The notes under the pieces were generated by a model. It had not been told where the DNA came from. It searched no databases and saw only the letters and a list, made by a program, of their open reading frames with translations. Shown here in pieces: positions 22,084-33,567 of a stretch of DNA of 64,000 nucleotides; position 1 is the stretch's first letter; the number at the start of each line of letters is the position of its first letter. Position numbers and translations under genes: made by a program. Source of the stretch: Bathynomus jamesi (taxonomy: Eukaryota; Arthropoda; Malacostraca; Isopoda; Cirolanidae); the NCBI GenBank assembly GCA_023014485.1, contig JAJOZX010001075.1:416501-480500 (forward strand). Direction: 5' to 3'.

Positions 22084-22392
22084 TCAGTAAAGGGCCCAAA
22101 ATTGAAATAAGATGGGGAGGAACGAACCGCCTCTTTGTACAATAATACGCTTTTTCTTACCCACAGTCTGACTTTTATGGGCGAGCGTCCGCATTATGTT
22201 CTTGTAACGGTGTACGCGAGTCTTCTGAGAGAATTTCACTGGAACATTACATTTTATAACATTAAGGCAGATTTCACAGATGCACTTTAAAAAGTCAGAG
22301 TCGATATTTTTAACAAACACCTGCTGCAATGCTCGAGGCAGTCGTTGATAGATTTTTATTAATTCGCGGTATTTCTTTAGCCTATTCGTCAC
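22084..22392 (-). CDS. Small Polinton ORF, 102 aa, function unknown
   Basis: ATG overlaps the ATPase stop in an ATGA arrangement (22389-22392), so translation may be coupled or the transcript shared. The protein is basic and contains several Cys (CICEICLN). It ends with VGKKKRIIVQRGG followed by a hydrophobic FLPILFQFWALY. A basic stretch then RGG and a short hydrophobic tail is a pattern I recall from small Polinton ORFs at this site. The tail may be truncated. No enzymatic motif is seen. Confidence 0.55.
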   Translation of the reverse strand: MTNRLKKYRELIKIYQRLPRALQQVFVKNIDSDFLKCICEICLNVIKCNVPVKFSQKTRVHRYKNIMRTLAHKSQTVGKKKRIIVQRGGSFLPILFQFWALY

Positions 22393-23018
22393 TCTGGAAT
22401 ATACACGGTTTCAGGTTCACTTGGAAATATATTCGTTCTTAGAAGCACCCTAAACGTGTTTCGCGGGTGAAGGTCACAAAGCAAATATCCATAACGTTGC
22501 TTTGTGACCTCTTTATAAACCTCCAAAAACTCCTGACGCTGATTCGGGAACATTTGACTGGCTAATATTCCAATTTGTGACACATCTCTACGTTGCGCGA
22601 ATAAGACTAGATATTGCTTATTTAACGACACATCGCGCATGTATCTATTTTTGAAAAATATATTCTGATTGATGAAGAACACGCTTATGTTAAGGTGGTG
22701 GGAGAATACTGTAAATGTTTCGGCAAACGTTTTATCCATCTCCAACATGAGGTCGTCAATTACGATGACTGTATGTTCATTTCCCTTTAACGAATTTACG
22801 TCATAGAATCCCTTGTGGAACAAAACAGCATCTTGGTACTCGTTGAACACTGATTGGTATGTCGAATAGCACCATATAACTTTATGCACAAATTTTCAGA
22901 ACATTTCCCCCTTATCTTTAATGATATTAAGCATAAACACCGTTTTACCACAACCTGTCGGGCCAGATATAATACATGTGGATGGGCTCGTGAATCTGAA
23001 TTTTTCTACAGATTCCAT
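22389..23018 (-). pseudogene. Polinton packaging ATPase (FtsK/HerA, A32-like), one stop
   Basis: From ATG 23018 the frame contains a perfect Walker A motif SGPTGCGKT. A single in-frame TGA at 22896-22898 follows, then 166 more codons with Walker B TVIVIDDLM and a downstream FFINQNIF segment that fits the sensor region. Length of about 209 codons is normal for Polinton ATPases. The enzyme pumps genome DNA into capsids. Only the one stop prevents a full product in this copy. It shares a 98-bp divergent intergenic region with the plus-strand polymerase unit. Confidence 0.85.
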
Positions 23019-23116
23019 TTCTAACACGTCACACCGCTAAGTGGGTCATTTACAGAATATTACAAATAGCGAGTTCTGCTCCTTATATTTTGTTTTCTTC
23101 TTCTACAGAACCGTGA
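23019..23116. promoter_or_regulatory. Divergent promoter region between late and polymerase units
   Basis: 98 bp separate the ATPase ATG (minus) and the first plus-strand ATG at 23117. The segment is AT-rich with CTTATATTTTG near 23082 and a TTCTTCTTCTACAG pyrimidine tract that could be a 3' splice site just upstream of 23117. It is the only place where transcription of both blocks could start. Confidence 0.35.
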
Positions 23117-23426
23117 ATGACGACGATATACAGCCCCCCCATCATCGATATCACGGGCGAATCCATTAACCGTGCATCTACAGTACCCATACCCGCCGAT
23201 GAACCCTCACCAGCGACACCTGTTGCACGTTCAAAGCGGAAACATGATGAAGAGTCCTCCACGTCAGGTATAAAGCGCACCAGACATGCGCCGGTTGTTA
23301 GACCACCAGTAGTAGAGCCCCAACCCTCCACGTCTTACGCAACCATCCCCACATCAGCTTCTTCAGCCAATATACCCCCCTTGTTCATCCTCCACAGTTG
23401 CCTCCCGTTCTGTTGAGTCTGCAATA
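23117..23426 (+). pseudogene. N-terminal leader of the polymerase-unit ORF, cut by a transposon
   Basis: The 23117 ATG opens a Pro/Ser/Thr-rich low-complexity leader with a basic SKRKHDEE patch. The sequence QPSTSYAT followed by TSASSAN is found again immediately downstream of the transposon (26085 onward), about 12% diverged, so the two sides overlap by about 115 bp rather than simply abutting. The left part loses frame before 23416. Confidence 0.6.
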
Positions 23427-26084
23427 ACACTGTGTAACACTGATTCTGTTTATATAGAATTTTTTGTTTTTATATGCATTTGTGGGCGCTGAGTCCAAAT
23501 CTGGCCTTAGTTTGTGTGTATCATCAATGGTTTCAGAGATAATCCATTTTTCATGTTTTACCAGTATAGTGTTATTATGGGCGCAGCAATATCAGAATAA
23601 TCAGGAATTGTTGAGAACAATCCGGATGTTCGTTGACAGTTTCTTGCTCTATAAATTGCCCGAAACTTCCACTGTGCTATATAAAGAAGAGTGCAGAGTC
23701 TGAGAAGTCAGTAAGTGTGAGCACACAAAGAAAGCAGTTGTTTGTCTGATGATTGCCAGCACTGAAGCACTGTGTTTCTGTGCTTCTCTGTACTGATGAT
23801 TTGAGTGTTATCGATCCTTTTTTATTGCGAACATTATTTCAGTGTTGTGAATAAATCTTTTTCTGGAATCTGTAATCTGTTGCAGATTTAATAACTCTTC
23901 TCTCTATATCTGCAGGTTATGATTAATGTTGTACAGTTTGGTCAAGAGAATGGCAACTAGAGCTTGTAAACATTCGCCGGATATATTCTGCTACGTTTGT
24001 GAGTATTACATAGGCCCCAAGCTAGTATCGCAGAAGATTGTGAAAGGCACCAAGTTCTGGATCGCGTATCGGCTCTATTTTGGTATGCCTATGGGTGACC
24101 AAGATAAGCCCTGGGCACCCCACGTGATCTGTGGAAGCTGCCACTCCACACTTGAAGGGTGGTTTGCGGGGAGTACGCAAGGCAATGCCCTTTGCGGTAC
24201 CCAGAATATGGAGAGAACCAAAGAACCACCACAACGATTGCTACTACTGCATGGTAGACGTTTCTAAGTAGAGGAAAGTTAAAGTAAGGCAGACTCTTCA
24301 GTATCCAAGCATAGCATCGTCCATAGCTCCTGTACCACATGGCGAAGGTCTTCCAATACCATGTCCACCAGAACAGGTATCTATCCATTACTTTACCTTC
24401 TGTATTTACAGACTGTGGGTCATTATGTGTCGATTTTTCTTAGTGCTGATGCTCTTCCACATATATAGCTATGCCTATATTTTGTTTCTTTGCTTTGCAG
24501 GTTGAAAATGAGGATGCAGCTAGCTCATCTGAGATGTCGGCTGGTGAGGACAGTCATGATGAAGAATATACAGTAACTTTCAGTACAAACCCTCACTTTC
24601 CAAATCAGAGGGAATTGCACGACTTAATTAGAGATTTTGGTCTGACGAAATCAGGGTCTGAGCTTCTGACCTCCAGACTCAAAGAGTGGAATTTGCTTGG
24701 AGAAGACTGCAAGAGCACTGTATACCGAAAGCGGCATGAAGAGTTTGCAAGGTTCTACGATGTCAATGGCTCTCTCTGTTATTGCAGCGAGGTTAATGGT
24801 CTATTCACAGCTATTGGGTTAACATATATACCCTCAGAGTGGCGCCTGTTTATTGACAGTTCAACTCGGAGTTTAAAAGCTGTTCTACTCCACAATGGGA
24901 ACAAATATCCATCTATACCAGTTGCACATTCTGTTCAAATGAAAGAGGACTATGAAAAGGTCAAACAACTGCTCACTCAAATCAGGTATGAACAATATAA
25001 CTGGGACGTGTGTGGTGATTTCAAAATGATTGGTTTCCTGTTAGGTTTACAAGGAGGGTTTACTAAATATTCATGTTTTCTTTGCCTGTGGGATAGCAGG
25101 GCTTCAACTGAGCATTATAAAACGGTTCAGTGGCCTCCACGTGAAGGACTGCAACCAGGAAAGTACAATGTGCTCATGGAACCTCTTGTGAAGCCTGACA
25201 TAGTTCTGCTACCACCTCTCCATGTTAAGTTGGGTCTAATTAAGCAGTTTGTAACTGCGTTAGATTTTGGAGGGGAAGTTTTCCAATAGATTCGGGTCAT
25301 GTTCCCTAAACTCTCTGAGGCCCAAGTCAAGGCTGGCATCTTTGTAGGACCACAAGTCAAGGCGCTGTTGAATTCAAAGAACCTTGAAGCCAAGATGACT
25401 CCGATCGAAAAAGAGGCTTGGTGTGCTTTCCGTGATGTGGTTCGTGGGTTTTTAAGCGACCATAAAGCACCAAACTATAAGGAGTTAGTGTCAAACTTGA
25501 TTAAATGCTATGGCAAAATGGGGTGCCGTATGTCTTTAAAATTACACTATCTGCTTTCACATCTAGACTTTTTTCGTGATAACCTGGGCGATGTGAGTGA
25601 AGAACATGGCGAAAGAGTCCATCAAGATATTCAAACGATGGAGAAAAGGTACCAGGGCCATTGGGATGCTTCCATGATGGGAGACTACGTATGGTCGCTG
25701 ATCAGAAAGGATAAGAATGTTCATACGCAGAAGTCGCGTTCTTCAGTGCATTTTTAAGGAACGCACACTGCATAACGAGACTTGTTATTCTCTTATCGGT
25801 TCTCCTCATGATATATATTATATCCTTTGCACCGTTTTGGGTTTGTCAAACAATTTTGGCTCACTAAACATTAATTTCCAATAGTGTTTTTATTTTCAGA
25901 AAATATTTATGTTAGCCTTCTTTATATACTTTGCCATATGAAAAGTGTGATAACCTATATTTTTGAAACGGTTGATGATAGAGCAAAACCAATATCATTT
26001 TTGGAATCAACGCCCCAAAATCACTAAGAATTGACATAAAAATCACAATAAACAGAAAATTTTTCAAATTTTGTTACCCAGTGT
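23427..26084 (+). mobile_element. Zinc-finger/RNase-H-like transposon, copy 1
   Basis: The ends ACACTGTGTAACA (left) and ACACTGGGTAACA (reverse of right) match. Imperfect inverted-repeat homology runs inward about 170 bp (GGGCGYTGAKTCCAAA, TATCATCAAYSGTTTCA). No 8-bp TSD is seen, consistent with the partly duplicated Polinton flanks. The interior carries one spliced gene of the same family as at 37970-39810 and 42649-44346. Confidence 0.65.
23950..25757 (+). pseudogene. Zinc-finger/RNase-H-like transposase candidate, copy 1
   Basis: A Cys/His-rich N-terminal module (FCYVCEYY...GDQDKPWAPHVICGSCHSTL, then DCYYCMV) is followed by a Pro-rich linker (PHGEGLPIP). A clear intron runs from about 24378 (CAG|GTATCT) to 24500 (TTTGCAG|GTTG). 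The second exon has LIRDFGLTKSGSELLTSRL and the core: Asp in WRLFIDSSTRSLKAVLL, Asp in VCGDFK, C-x2-C in CFLCLWDSR with a later His, HVKLGLIKQF, and Glu in VSEEHGERVHQDI. Defects are a frameshift near 24178 and one in-frame TAG at 25287. The D-D-E order with C-x2-C...H is what DDE transposases of hAT/MULE/Kolobok type show, so transposase is my inference. I recall the protein as highly repeated in arthropods and cnidarians. Confidence 0.6.
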
Positions 26085-29000
26085 AATAGACCCCCAACCC
26101 TCAACGTCTTACGCAACCAACCCCACATCAGCTTCATCCGCCAATGTAACCCCTTGTTTATCCTCCACACCTGCTACCCGTTCTGTTGAGGATGGTATAA
26201 CATTCGAGTTGGTGCGCACCGCAGCCCGTACCCCAGCCTTGACTAGAAATTGGTATATATTCAGAGTTGATCCTAGATCCACGTATAGCAACGGTGTTGA
26301 ACATGGCCTACGTTGCTTTGTACAGCGTATTGTAGAGTTTGCCCTTCAGAACCGCGACGAGCGTGAAGTCAGGACGAGACTGTCCTTCGGATTCGGCTCA
26401 GATGATAATGATGTAGGTGACTTTTGGATAATAGTGCCGTTCAGACGTTTGGCGGCTGAAGATGTAGAATATATATTAGGTCGTATAATGCAAGCCTCCG
26501 AAAGTAGTATAGCCTTCAATATGAACAACTTCACGGTAAATATTGACTGTGTATTCCGTGTTGCGGGTCATAGTGCCACACCTTACACTCTTAACTTCAA
26601 TTCTCAGGCTATTTACAGGCGGCATATAAACGTCGATCGTGGTTGCGGCTTTAGCAGTAGTCCTAGCTCGCATGTTTACTGTACTAAATATATGGGCTCA
26701 AAAAATTTGGCTGCCTACGGTGGTGGAGCGTGTCCGTAAACTAGCTGTAGACTGTGAACTCGAGTTTGACTGTAATATGGTCCTGAGGAGCTGAGAAGGG
26801 TAGAACAGGAAATGAATGTCCGTATAGTTGTATTTGAACTGGATGATCGTCGTAGAACTGTGTATGTTTTTAAAAGCTGTGTGAGAGATCGTACAAGACC
26901 CCTACTTATTTTAGGACTGTCACGTACAACACATCTACCCAGCCGTAATATAAGGAGCCTTTACGCAAGCTATAACAAAAGTCAAAAATATGGACAACAT
27001 TATGATTTGTGTAAAGGGTGTCTCGAGTTTGCGGATGATATAGTGAAACATTGTAAAGATTGCCACATGGTATGTGAGCAGTGTAAAAGCTCCAAATGTG
27101 AAAGCCGTGTAGTTGAAGCTGAGAAGACGGACTGTGATGTGTGTAGACGCACATTTTTCAATAATAACTGTTTTGAGCTCCATAAATCAATTGGCACGTG
27201 CAGAAAAATAAGAATCTGTGAATGTGGTATGTTTCAAATGATGAATAATTGGGGAAATTTCAAAGCACAAATGTGATGAAATTCACTGTTCTACATGCCA
27301 TGAGAAATATAAGGCGGATGGTGTAAAGCATGTATGTTATATGAAAGATGCTAAGCCTAAAAACAACCCTTCTACAACTGTATACTACGATATAGAAACA
27401 CACGAACGCTGAAACCAAAGAGGTCATTCCACATTTACTTTTGAGCCAGACTATCTGTGATGAGTGTATGGAGATCGAGTGTGATGAGTGCCCCAAATGT
27501 AATGTGGTAAAAGGACAAACGTTTTTAAAACGAATGTTCACGATAGCTCTGTGAAATTATTTGTATCCTGTATTGTCAAGTTAGCCGACAAGTTAAAAAA
27601 AATGACTGTATATTCTCGCCCATAACGGGGAAAAATTTGACACACAGTTCCTTTATAAGGAGCTGCTTGAGCACGAGTCCTCTGAGATATTTACAGGTGA
27701 TCCATTAAAAAGAGGCAACAAATTAATACAGATGCAAATAAGAGGTAATGTACAATTTAAAGACATTATTATTCACACCTTGTAAATTAGCAAAGCTACC
27801 CAAGGTGATGGGCGTAGCAGCTGAAGTTTCAAAAGGATACTTCCGCTACACATTCCTCACTAGCGAGACTTTAAACTACATAGGCCTACCTCCACCCAAA
27901 CATTTGGTTATATGAGTACAGATGAACGTGAAGACTTTGATCGATACGACAGCAGTTTTAATGAACGTAATCCTTATAATATAGCTGATGAATTTGAGCG
28001 TTATTGGCTGAATGATGTACGCATGCTTAGAGTATGTTTCCAGGCCTTTAGAAGGATGTACATAGTTCGTTTCAAATGCGATCCGCTGCAAGTCGCAATC
28101 ACCATCGCGTTATTATGTTTTACGGTGTTCAAGAATAACTTCATGCCTAAAGCCACCTTAGCCATTATTCACAGAAACAATCCCCGCAGTTACGACCACA
28201 AGGCTATTTACTGGCTTATACACCTACAGCAACAGACAGGTATATACATAAAGCACACCCGCAACACGGGTGAAGTACCCATTAAGAATAATGGTAGTGT
28301 TTTTTGGGTTGATGGTCTAAGTGAAAACCATGCCACTGGTGAGAAGACTGTGTATTCCTTTAACGGTTGCTGGTGGCATGGATGCCCCCGTCCTGAGTGT
28401 GGAATCGCCGGAGATATCCACGGTAGATATCCTGCCGACTGTCTTGCGTAGACGCGCACCCGCGATCAACTTATAGGCACCCAGTTCACTCACAAAGTCT
28501 TGTGGGAGCATGAGTATGATGCGCGGATGGAGACAGACGGGGCGTACCTTGAATAAATAAACACGATCAAACGTTTAGTGGTACTGGAACCTCTCAAATG
28601 CGGTGACAGCTTGTTCGGTGGGCGTACAAATCCCTTCAAGCTATACTTTCAACCTACGGAGGGCGTGAAACTCCACTACTACGACTTCTTTTCTTTATAC
28701 CTCTACGTGATGAAGAACAATCCGTACCCCGTAGGTGCGCCTGAGGAACTGGTGGGACTTGCCCTACCCTCCATCGCCGAGTTTTCAAGAAATTTGAATG
28801 ATCGCTACTTTGGACTCTCTTTCGTAGACGTGCTCCCCACTCGCGATTTATGGATGCCGATCTTACCCGCCGTCATCGATCACAAGCTCATGTTTCCCCT
28901 GTGCGTGAAGTGCGCGGAAGAGAATAATGGTGGTTGTGACCATACACCCAACCAGCGTAAGATCAGAGGTGTATACACAAGTCCTGAGCTGGCCCTAGCC

Positions 29001-29878
29001 GTACGCCATGGGTATAGAATAATGAAGATACATGAAGTGTGGAGGTTTCAGAAGCTACCCAACCTTTTCACGCCATATATAAACGCATTTTTTAAGGATA
29101 AGGTTGAGGCGTCAGGATATCCGAGAGGGGTTGAAACCGAAGACGAAAAAACGTCTGAAATTCAACGTTACCGTGACCACGAGGGTATACAACTTGATCG
29201 TGTCCAAATTGTAAAGAATCCGGGCAAGCGCTTTAGTGCAAAATTGTGCCTAAACAGTCTTTGGGGAAAATTTGCGCAGAATACTGGTAAAGGGAACGTT
29301 CATTTGGCGCAAAGTTATAATGAAGTCTGGATTACGCCAACGCACCCGATAAAGAGGTCATGGGGATTGTGAATGTAGGTAATACTTACATAATAAAGTA
29401 CAACAATACTGAATTGGCCACAGATACCTCACGGGTTACAAACATTCCTGTAGCCAGCTTCACAACAGCCTATGTCCGTATCAAACTTTGGGGTCTATTA
29501 CATTCTCTTGGGCGGAGAGTTTTGTACGCCGATACAGATAGCGTGATATTCACAGCGAGGAGTGGTGAATACATGCCTGCTATTGGGGAGTTCCTCGGTG
29601 AGTTAACTGACGAGATCAAGGATGAGTATGGGGACAACGCATACGCCGACTCGTTTGTGTCAACAGGGCCAAAGACCTATGGGGTACGGGTGAGGATAGG
29701 GGATGAAACGAAGTATATCGTGAAGGCTAAGGGTATCACGCTTAACCAAGCGAATCGGAGGGTCGTCAACTTTGAATCGCTGAAGGAGTTAGTGTGCTTG
29801 GAAGATGATGAGGGTGATCATCCGCCCCAACTGACTGTAGGCACCCACAATTTTCGGGCGCAGAAGCTGGGGGCGTGA
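26085..29878 (+). pseudogene. Polinton protein-primed DNA polymerase B, multiple frameshifts
   Basis: Several consecutive frames form one decayed polymerase of about 1,200 codons. Order: leader domain (26085-26739), a Cys-rich zinc-ribbon region (CKGCLEF...CKDCHMVCEQC...CDVC, 27010-27350), exonuclease I YYDIETHE (about 27385), exonuclease II with HNGEKFD (about 27622), then SFNGCWWHGC (about 28360), polymerase A-like YYDFFSLYLYV (about 28680), KLCLNSLWGKFAQ (about 29250) and polymerase C YADTDSVIF (about 29525). At least six frame breaks separate these. Motif A reads D-F-F-S-L-Y. The gene would replicate the element from a terminal-protein primer. Nearby 29880-30225 is without a recognised ORF. 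Confidence 0.88.
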
Positions 29879-30227
29879 AGGAACTTAGGGGTACAAAGGT
29901 GTGCCGTAACACCTATAGGAAACGTTACCAAGTGCCTGGTACCTATGACACCGTGCCCTTTGGATACCATAGTCTTTGATATGTCTATTGCTAACTTATT
30001 TATTACACGTATTTGTAAATATGTACATCCTGATTATTTCGTTTATCAAATAAATCGTGTTTCAACTTGCGTTTCACTTTGCGTATGTGCATTAAAAGTT
30101 ATGCCCCGCCCACTGTAAGACCGACGGCGTGATTCATGCCGCAACCTGAGCAGGCCTCTATCCCCGCGTTCTCAGTTGACCTCTGTATACCCTTGAGCTC
30201 AGACGTGTATTCTCGCGCGTAGAGAAA

Positions 30228-31090
30228 ATGACCACCTTTAATATCGCGTGTTCAACATTTATGAAGTGGTATTCAGCCAAGTGTGTAGATGTAGTGGATA
30301 CTGAAAAACTCCCTATTCCCGCCTCCTTTGACTCTTTTAAAGCTGCATTGAATCGGGCGAAGGGTCAGGCTATTCAAATACTCTACGGCTATTCTGGCGA
30401 GGGGGTTGTAGGATTTCGCAGTACAGACGATGTACTGAAGTATGTTATAGAACTAAGCTTTATAAAGGCTCACATATACCGCGTGGTAGAAGAAGCGGCA
30501 CGCTCAGAAGATAGACAACAGTTATGGGTAGTGAGTCTTGTGGATGAGTGGTGTGATAAGCGGTATTATATCATGCTACACCATGCGCCTCGTTGGTGTA
30601 GTGGTTAGCGTCGCTGACTACGAATCCATCGGCCCCGGGTTCGAGACCCGACGGCAGCCGGCGCGCAGCAAAACCAAGCTGTTCATCCTTCCACACAATA
30701 AAGAAAGTGGTTGGTAGATAAATGGGTACCCTAGGCGGCCTAGTGGTTAAGACGCTGGACTGCTGATGGGGCGTGGTTCGGATTCCACGTTAAACTGTAG
30801 GTCTAAGGTGGAGTGAAAAGCTTGACCTTCGTCAGAATGAACAATTCGGGCGGAAGCTAACCAAAGGTAACCAAAGGTATGCCGATTACTCGTACCCTAC
30901 GTCTGAAAATGTGATTCTTGTCATCATGGACAGTCTTAAGTATTTTTACCACTACATTACTATATATCATGATGAGGTTTGTAGCTAGGTTGTGGCTAAT
31001 GGGTTGTGTGAATTTTTAACAGATTTTAGAGATGAGTATCGTCTGTTATACAAAAAGGATAATATGAGCATATGTTTCTCTCTAATAGCG
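30228..31090 (+). pseudogene. Uncharacterised P1 ORF, split by a SINE
   Basis: ATG 30228 opens 118 codons (FKAALNRAKGQAIQILYGYSG) that run into the SINE at 30585. Beyond the SINE the frame resumes with SYPTSENVILVIMDSLKYFYHYITIYHDE, one TAG, then VVANGLCEFLTDFRDEYRLL to about 31090. The last part has a clear homologue in P2 near 55625-55735, so it is a real Polinton gene. No domain recognised. Confidence 0.6.
30585..30835 (+). mobile_element. Composite tRNA-derived SINE (two tRNA-like units)
   Basis: Unit 1 starts GCGCCTCGTTGGTGTAGTGG, B box GGTTCGAGACCC at about 30639. Unit 2 has GGCCTAGTGGTTAAGACGC and GTGGTTCGGATTCC at about 30777. The same order occurs on the minus strand at 6458-6812. 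The element interrupts a Polinton ORF. No poly(A) or unambiguous TSD was found. Confidence 0.75.
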
Positions 31091-31498
31091 CCCCGCAATG
31101 TGAAGATGTTTAGGAGAGATAAAACATTATAAAATGTGTTTAGCTGGTGAAATTTACCCTGAAGGAAACTGTCTGGTACGTATTCGGGGAAGTGGTAGTG
31201 ATAAAACATTAAAACCGAAATTAATTCTTGTATCTGAAAATTTCTCAAAACACCTGCCCAATATAATGGGATACAACGATTCATGTTGGGTCAGCGCCGT
31301 ACACGTTTCATTAGATTATGGTGCGACTCACTCCTCACGGAGCATACGAGTTCGAACAAACCCATTCACGTTTCATCAGGGTGATTCACCCGCCTGTCGA
31401 CCCGATCCTGCCTACCTGCCTGCCTCTGTGGCTCATAGTCTTCTCAGAGTTTGCGCCAAGTGGTTGTGTCATCTCGATCTGTGTGAACGTGCGAATAC

Positions 31499-32222
31499 GA
31501 TGGAACTCCCTTTGAGAAGCATTCTCAACGCCTCGTACGACGTCTCCGTGACGAAGTCATTGCGTGTATTCAGGCGAGAAACCGGCACCATTAACTGTGT
31601 GCTTGAAACGAACTGTAGGCCTGCGAGCAAACGCAACGTTATTTATTTAAATCTTGAGGAGATGCATAAAATCTTCGTGGTGGTTGAGAGGTTGGCTGAG
31701 GACCGTCATAAAATACCTGCTGACGTAGGTATAATAAGAGAGGTTATTAGTGACGCCTCATATACCGTTGTTTGTACATTGAGTGTAAATAACAATCAAC
31801 CATGTATTGATATACGACTGATGTGGAAGAACACAGCTGATAATGACGTTCTTGTTCCTACATGAAACCGTTTCATCCTTGACAGAATGCTTGAGATCGT
31901 CGGATTCCGTAAGCTGAAGCCTATATTAGACGCCCGTATTACAGACATGGTTTATTTTGACACGGTACTTGAATACGCTTACACCGCTCTGCTTGATGGA
32001 TTTGTTGAATGTACGAATGAGCAGGGGGAGAACGGACTAGCTCTGGAAGCATATTTAAAAGGCTTAGATACTTCGAAATATCCTGAGCTTTGGTACAAAA
32101 CGCTTGAGAGGTACAGAGCTGAGCTCGCCTACACTGTTCACCCTGAAGAACTGTACCTCTATATAGTGGATAGATGTCGTAATGATTTGGTAGAATATTT
32201 CAATTGCCGCTATGTCGAGTGA
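31499..32222 (+). pseudogene. Conserved Polinton ORF X, one premature stop
   Basis: ATG 31499 (MELPLRSILNA) is chosen because the same start is kept in P2 at 56001. About 240 codons. A single TGA at 31863-31865 corresponds to CGA in P2, a CpG-type C-to-T change. The second half resumes in frame (MLEIVGFRKLKPILD...AYTALL...AELAYTVHPEELYLYI). Conservation with P2 is even across the length. No recognised domain; the protein looks globular, with alternating strands early and helices late. It overlaps the next ORF by 11 bp. Confidence 0.7.
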
Positions 32223-32565
32223 AGAAGAGTTCACGATTGAAAAGTTCGGGACGATAAGAAAAAATCTCCGATTGGAAAGGCATGATTATAAACTTGTATT
32301 TAATGTAACGGTCAACGATGACGTTCTTATGCCTGCTTTTGAATGTGTTCTAGCTGCGCTTAAAGAGAACTTGCCTGCCGAGTGTAAAGTGGGTACAAAA
32401 ATAGTATTGAACGATATGAAAGCCATTTATATCGAGTATAGATCGTCATATCAGTTAAACGGTGAGGTGATGCTTGGACGGTTTTACCACATCGTGCAGA
32501 GTAATGGCGATGTTGATATAGCCTTAATCACCGTTGAATTTAGCGTTTTGCACCGTAGGCCGTAA
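32212..32565 (+). CDS. Conserved Polinton ORF Y, 117 aa, overlapping ORF X
   Basis: ATG 32212 lies inside the last codons of ORF X, and the same overlap exists in P2 (ATG 56722, stop 56732). The protein has FTIEKFGTIRK near the start, AFECVLAALKENLP in the middle and LNDMKAIYIEYRSS and HIVQSNGDV later. It is the last gene before the right terminal repeat. I do not recognise a family. The HIVQSN segment faintly recalls a short conserved module that precedes polymerase in other Polintons, which is a guess. Confidence 0.6.
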   Translation: MSSEEEFTIEKFGTIRKNLRLERHDYKLVFNVTVNDDVLMPAFECVLAALKENLPAECKVGTKIVLNDMKAIYIEYRSSYQLNGEVMLGRFYHIVQSNGDVDIALITVEFSVLHRRP

Positions 32566-32574
32566 AGCGAATAT

Positions 32575-33567
32575 ATATATATATATATATAATATATATA
32601 TATATATTTCCTGTAATAATATGATCATACGATTTGTATATATTTTCCTGTACTAATATTTGATAATATAACTATATTTTTCTAATATTTTGTTAATACT
32701 AAGTTTTGTATGATTATATATAATTAATATAACTATATATTTTTCTAATATTTTGTTAATACTAAGTTTTGTATGATTATATATAATTAATATAACTATA
32801 TATTTTTCCCTGTACTAATATTTGATAATATAACTATATATTTTTCTAATATTTTGTTAATACTCTGTTTTGAACGATTATATATAATTAATATAACTAT
32901 ATATTTTTCCTGTACTAATATTTGATAATATAACTTATGATAATATGTTTTTCGTTCTATTATTTGATAATATATATGTCCCATTGTATATGCATTAACT
33001 CTGCTAAAATAAACAGAACGTTGTAATGGTGTTTTATTTATTCCTTGAACACGTTTACATCATTTGTTTCTAAAACAGAATAATTAATTAATTGCTATTT
33101 GTCAAATCGGCCTTCTAAACCAACTGGAATATATGCTTTAAATAAAATACATGGCTTTATCTGGCAACTCAGCAGCCAACTGGCTGTTTGGGACCTTATA
33201 AGAGGGCGGTGGGTGGCTGAAGAACTCATATGACTTGGCTTCCAGCCGAGTGAATACCCAACTCTGGGTTCCCACCTTCCTCTCTTGCTGTCTCTTTCTG
33301 CCACTTTGGGGGGTGAGGTGCCCCCTTCTCCCCAAAGAGCCCCCTTAGGTTAGTTATGCTCCTTTGGGGGGTGAGGCACTCCCACCTTCTCCCCAAAGAG
33401 GTTTTGCAACAAAGGGGGTGGGGGTTGGCACCAAGGGGGGTGGGTGGGGGGTGGCAACAAAGGGAGAGGTTGGCACTCTTGCAACAAAGGGGGTTGGGGG
33501 GTTGGCGCTCTTGCAACAATACGTAATATCATGCAATTGCACTCTACCTTTTTGCGCCCATGCTACT
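32575..33567. repeat. P1 right terminal inverted repeat
   Basis: Innermost 32600-32995 is built of about 4-5 iterations of TATTTTTCTAATATTTTGTT and TAATATTTGATAATATAACT. The outer part matches the left repeat in reverse (AGAACGTTGTAATGGTGTTT, TTGCTATTTGTCAAATCGG, then G/C-rich blocks with CTCCCCAAAGAG). It includes a local minisatellite of TTGCAACAAAGGGGGT units near 33405-33500. Outer end is ...GCGCCCATGCTACT at 33567. Confidence 0.8.

Larger units (their letters stand above)
12188..33567. mobile_element. Polinton/Maverick P1, about 21.4 kb
   Basis: The element is delimited by inverted terminal repeats of about 1 kb. The outer ends share GGGCGCAAAAAGGTAGAGT and the right end finishes AGTAGCATGGGCGC in reverse, matching the 5'-AGT rule for Polintons. 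The left terminus runs into an (AAT)n tract, so a 6-bp TSD cannot be read. The gene set is diagnostic: protein-primed DNA polymerase B, retroviral-type integrase with a chromodomain-like C-terminus, FtsK/HerA-type packaging ATPase, double-jelly-roll major capsid and penton-like protein. Late-type genes lie on the minus strand (17.1-23.0 kb) and the polymerase side on the plus strand (23.1-32.6 kb). Most ORFs carry frameshifts or stops, so the copy is old. Nested insertions: hAT MITE 19563-20240, zinc-finger transposon 23427-26084 and SINE 30585-30835. Confidence 0.9.

Noticed and set aside
30585..30660. Functional tRNA gene
   Set aside because: A and B boxes are good but the acceptor stem does not pair properly, and the same unit recurs in dimeric SINE context.
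12188..33567. Recently integrated adenovirus or other exogenous virus
   Set aside because: The gene set, integrase and long TIRs are those of a Polinton/Maverick; stops, frameshifts and nested insertions show an old genomic element.
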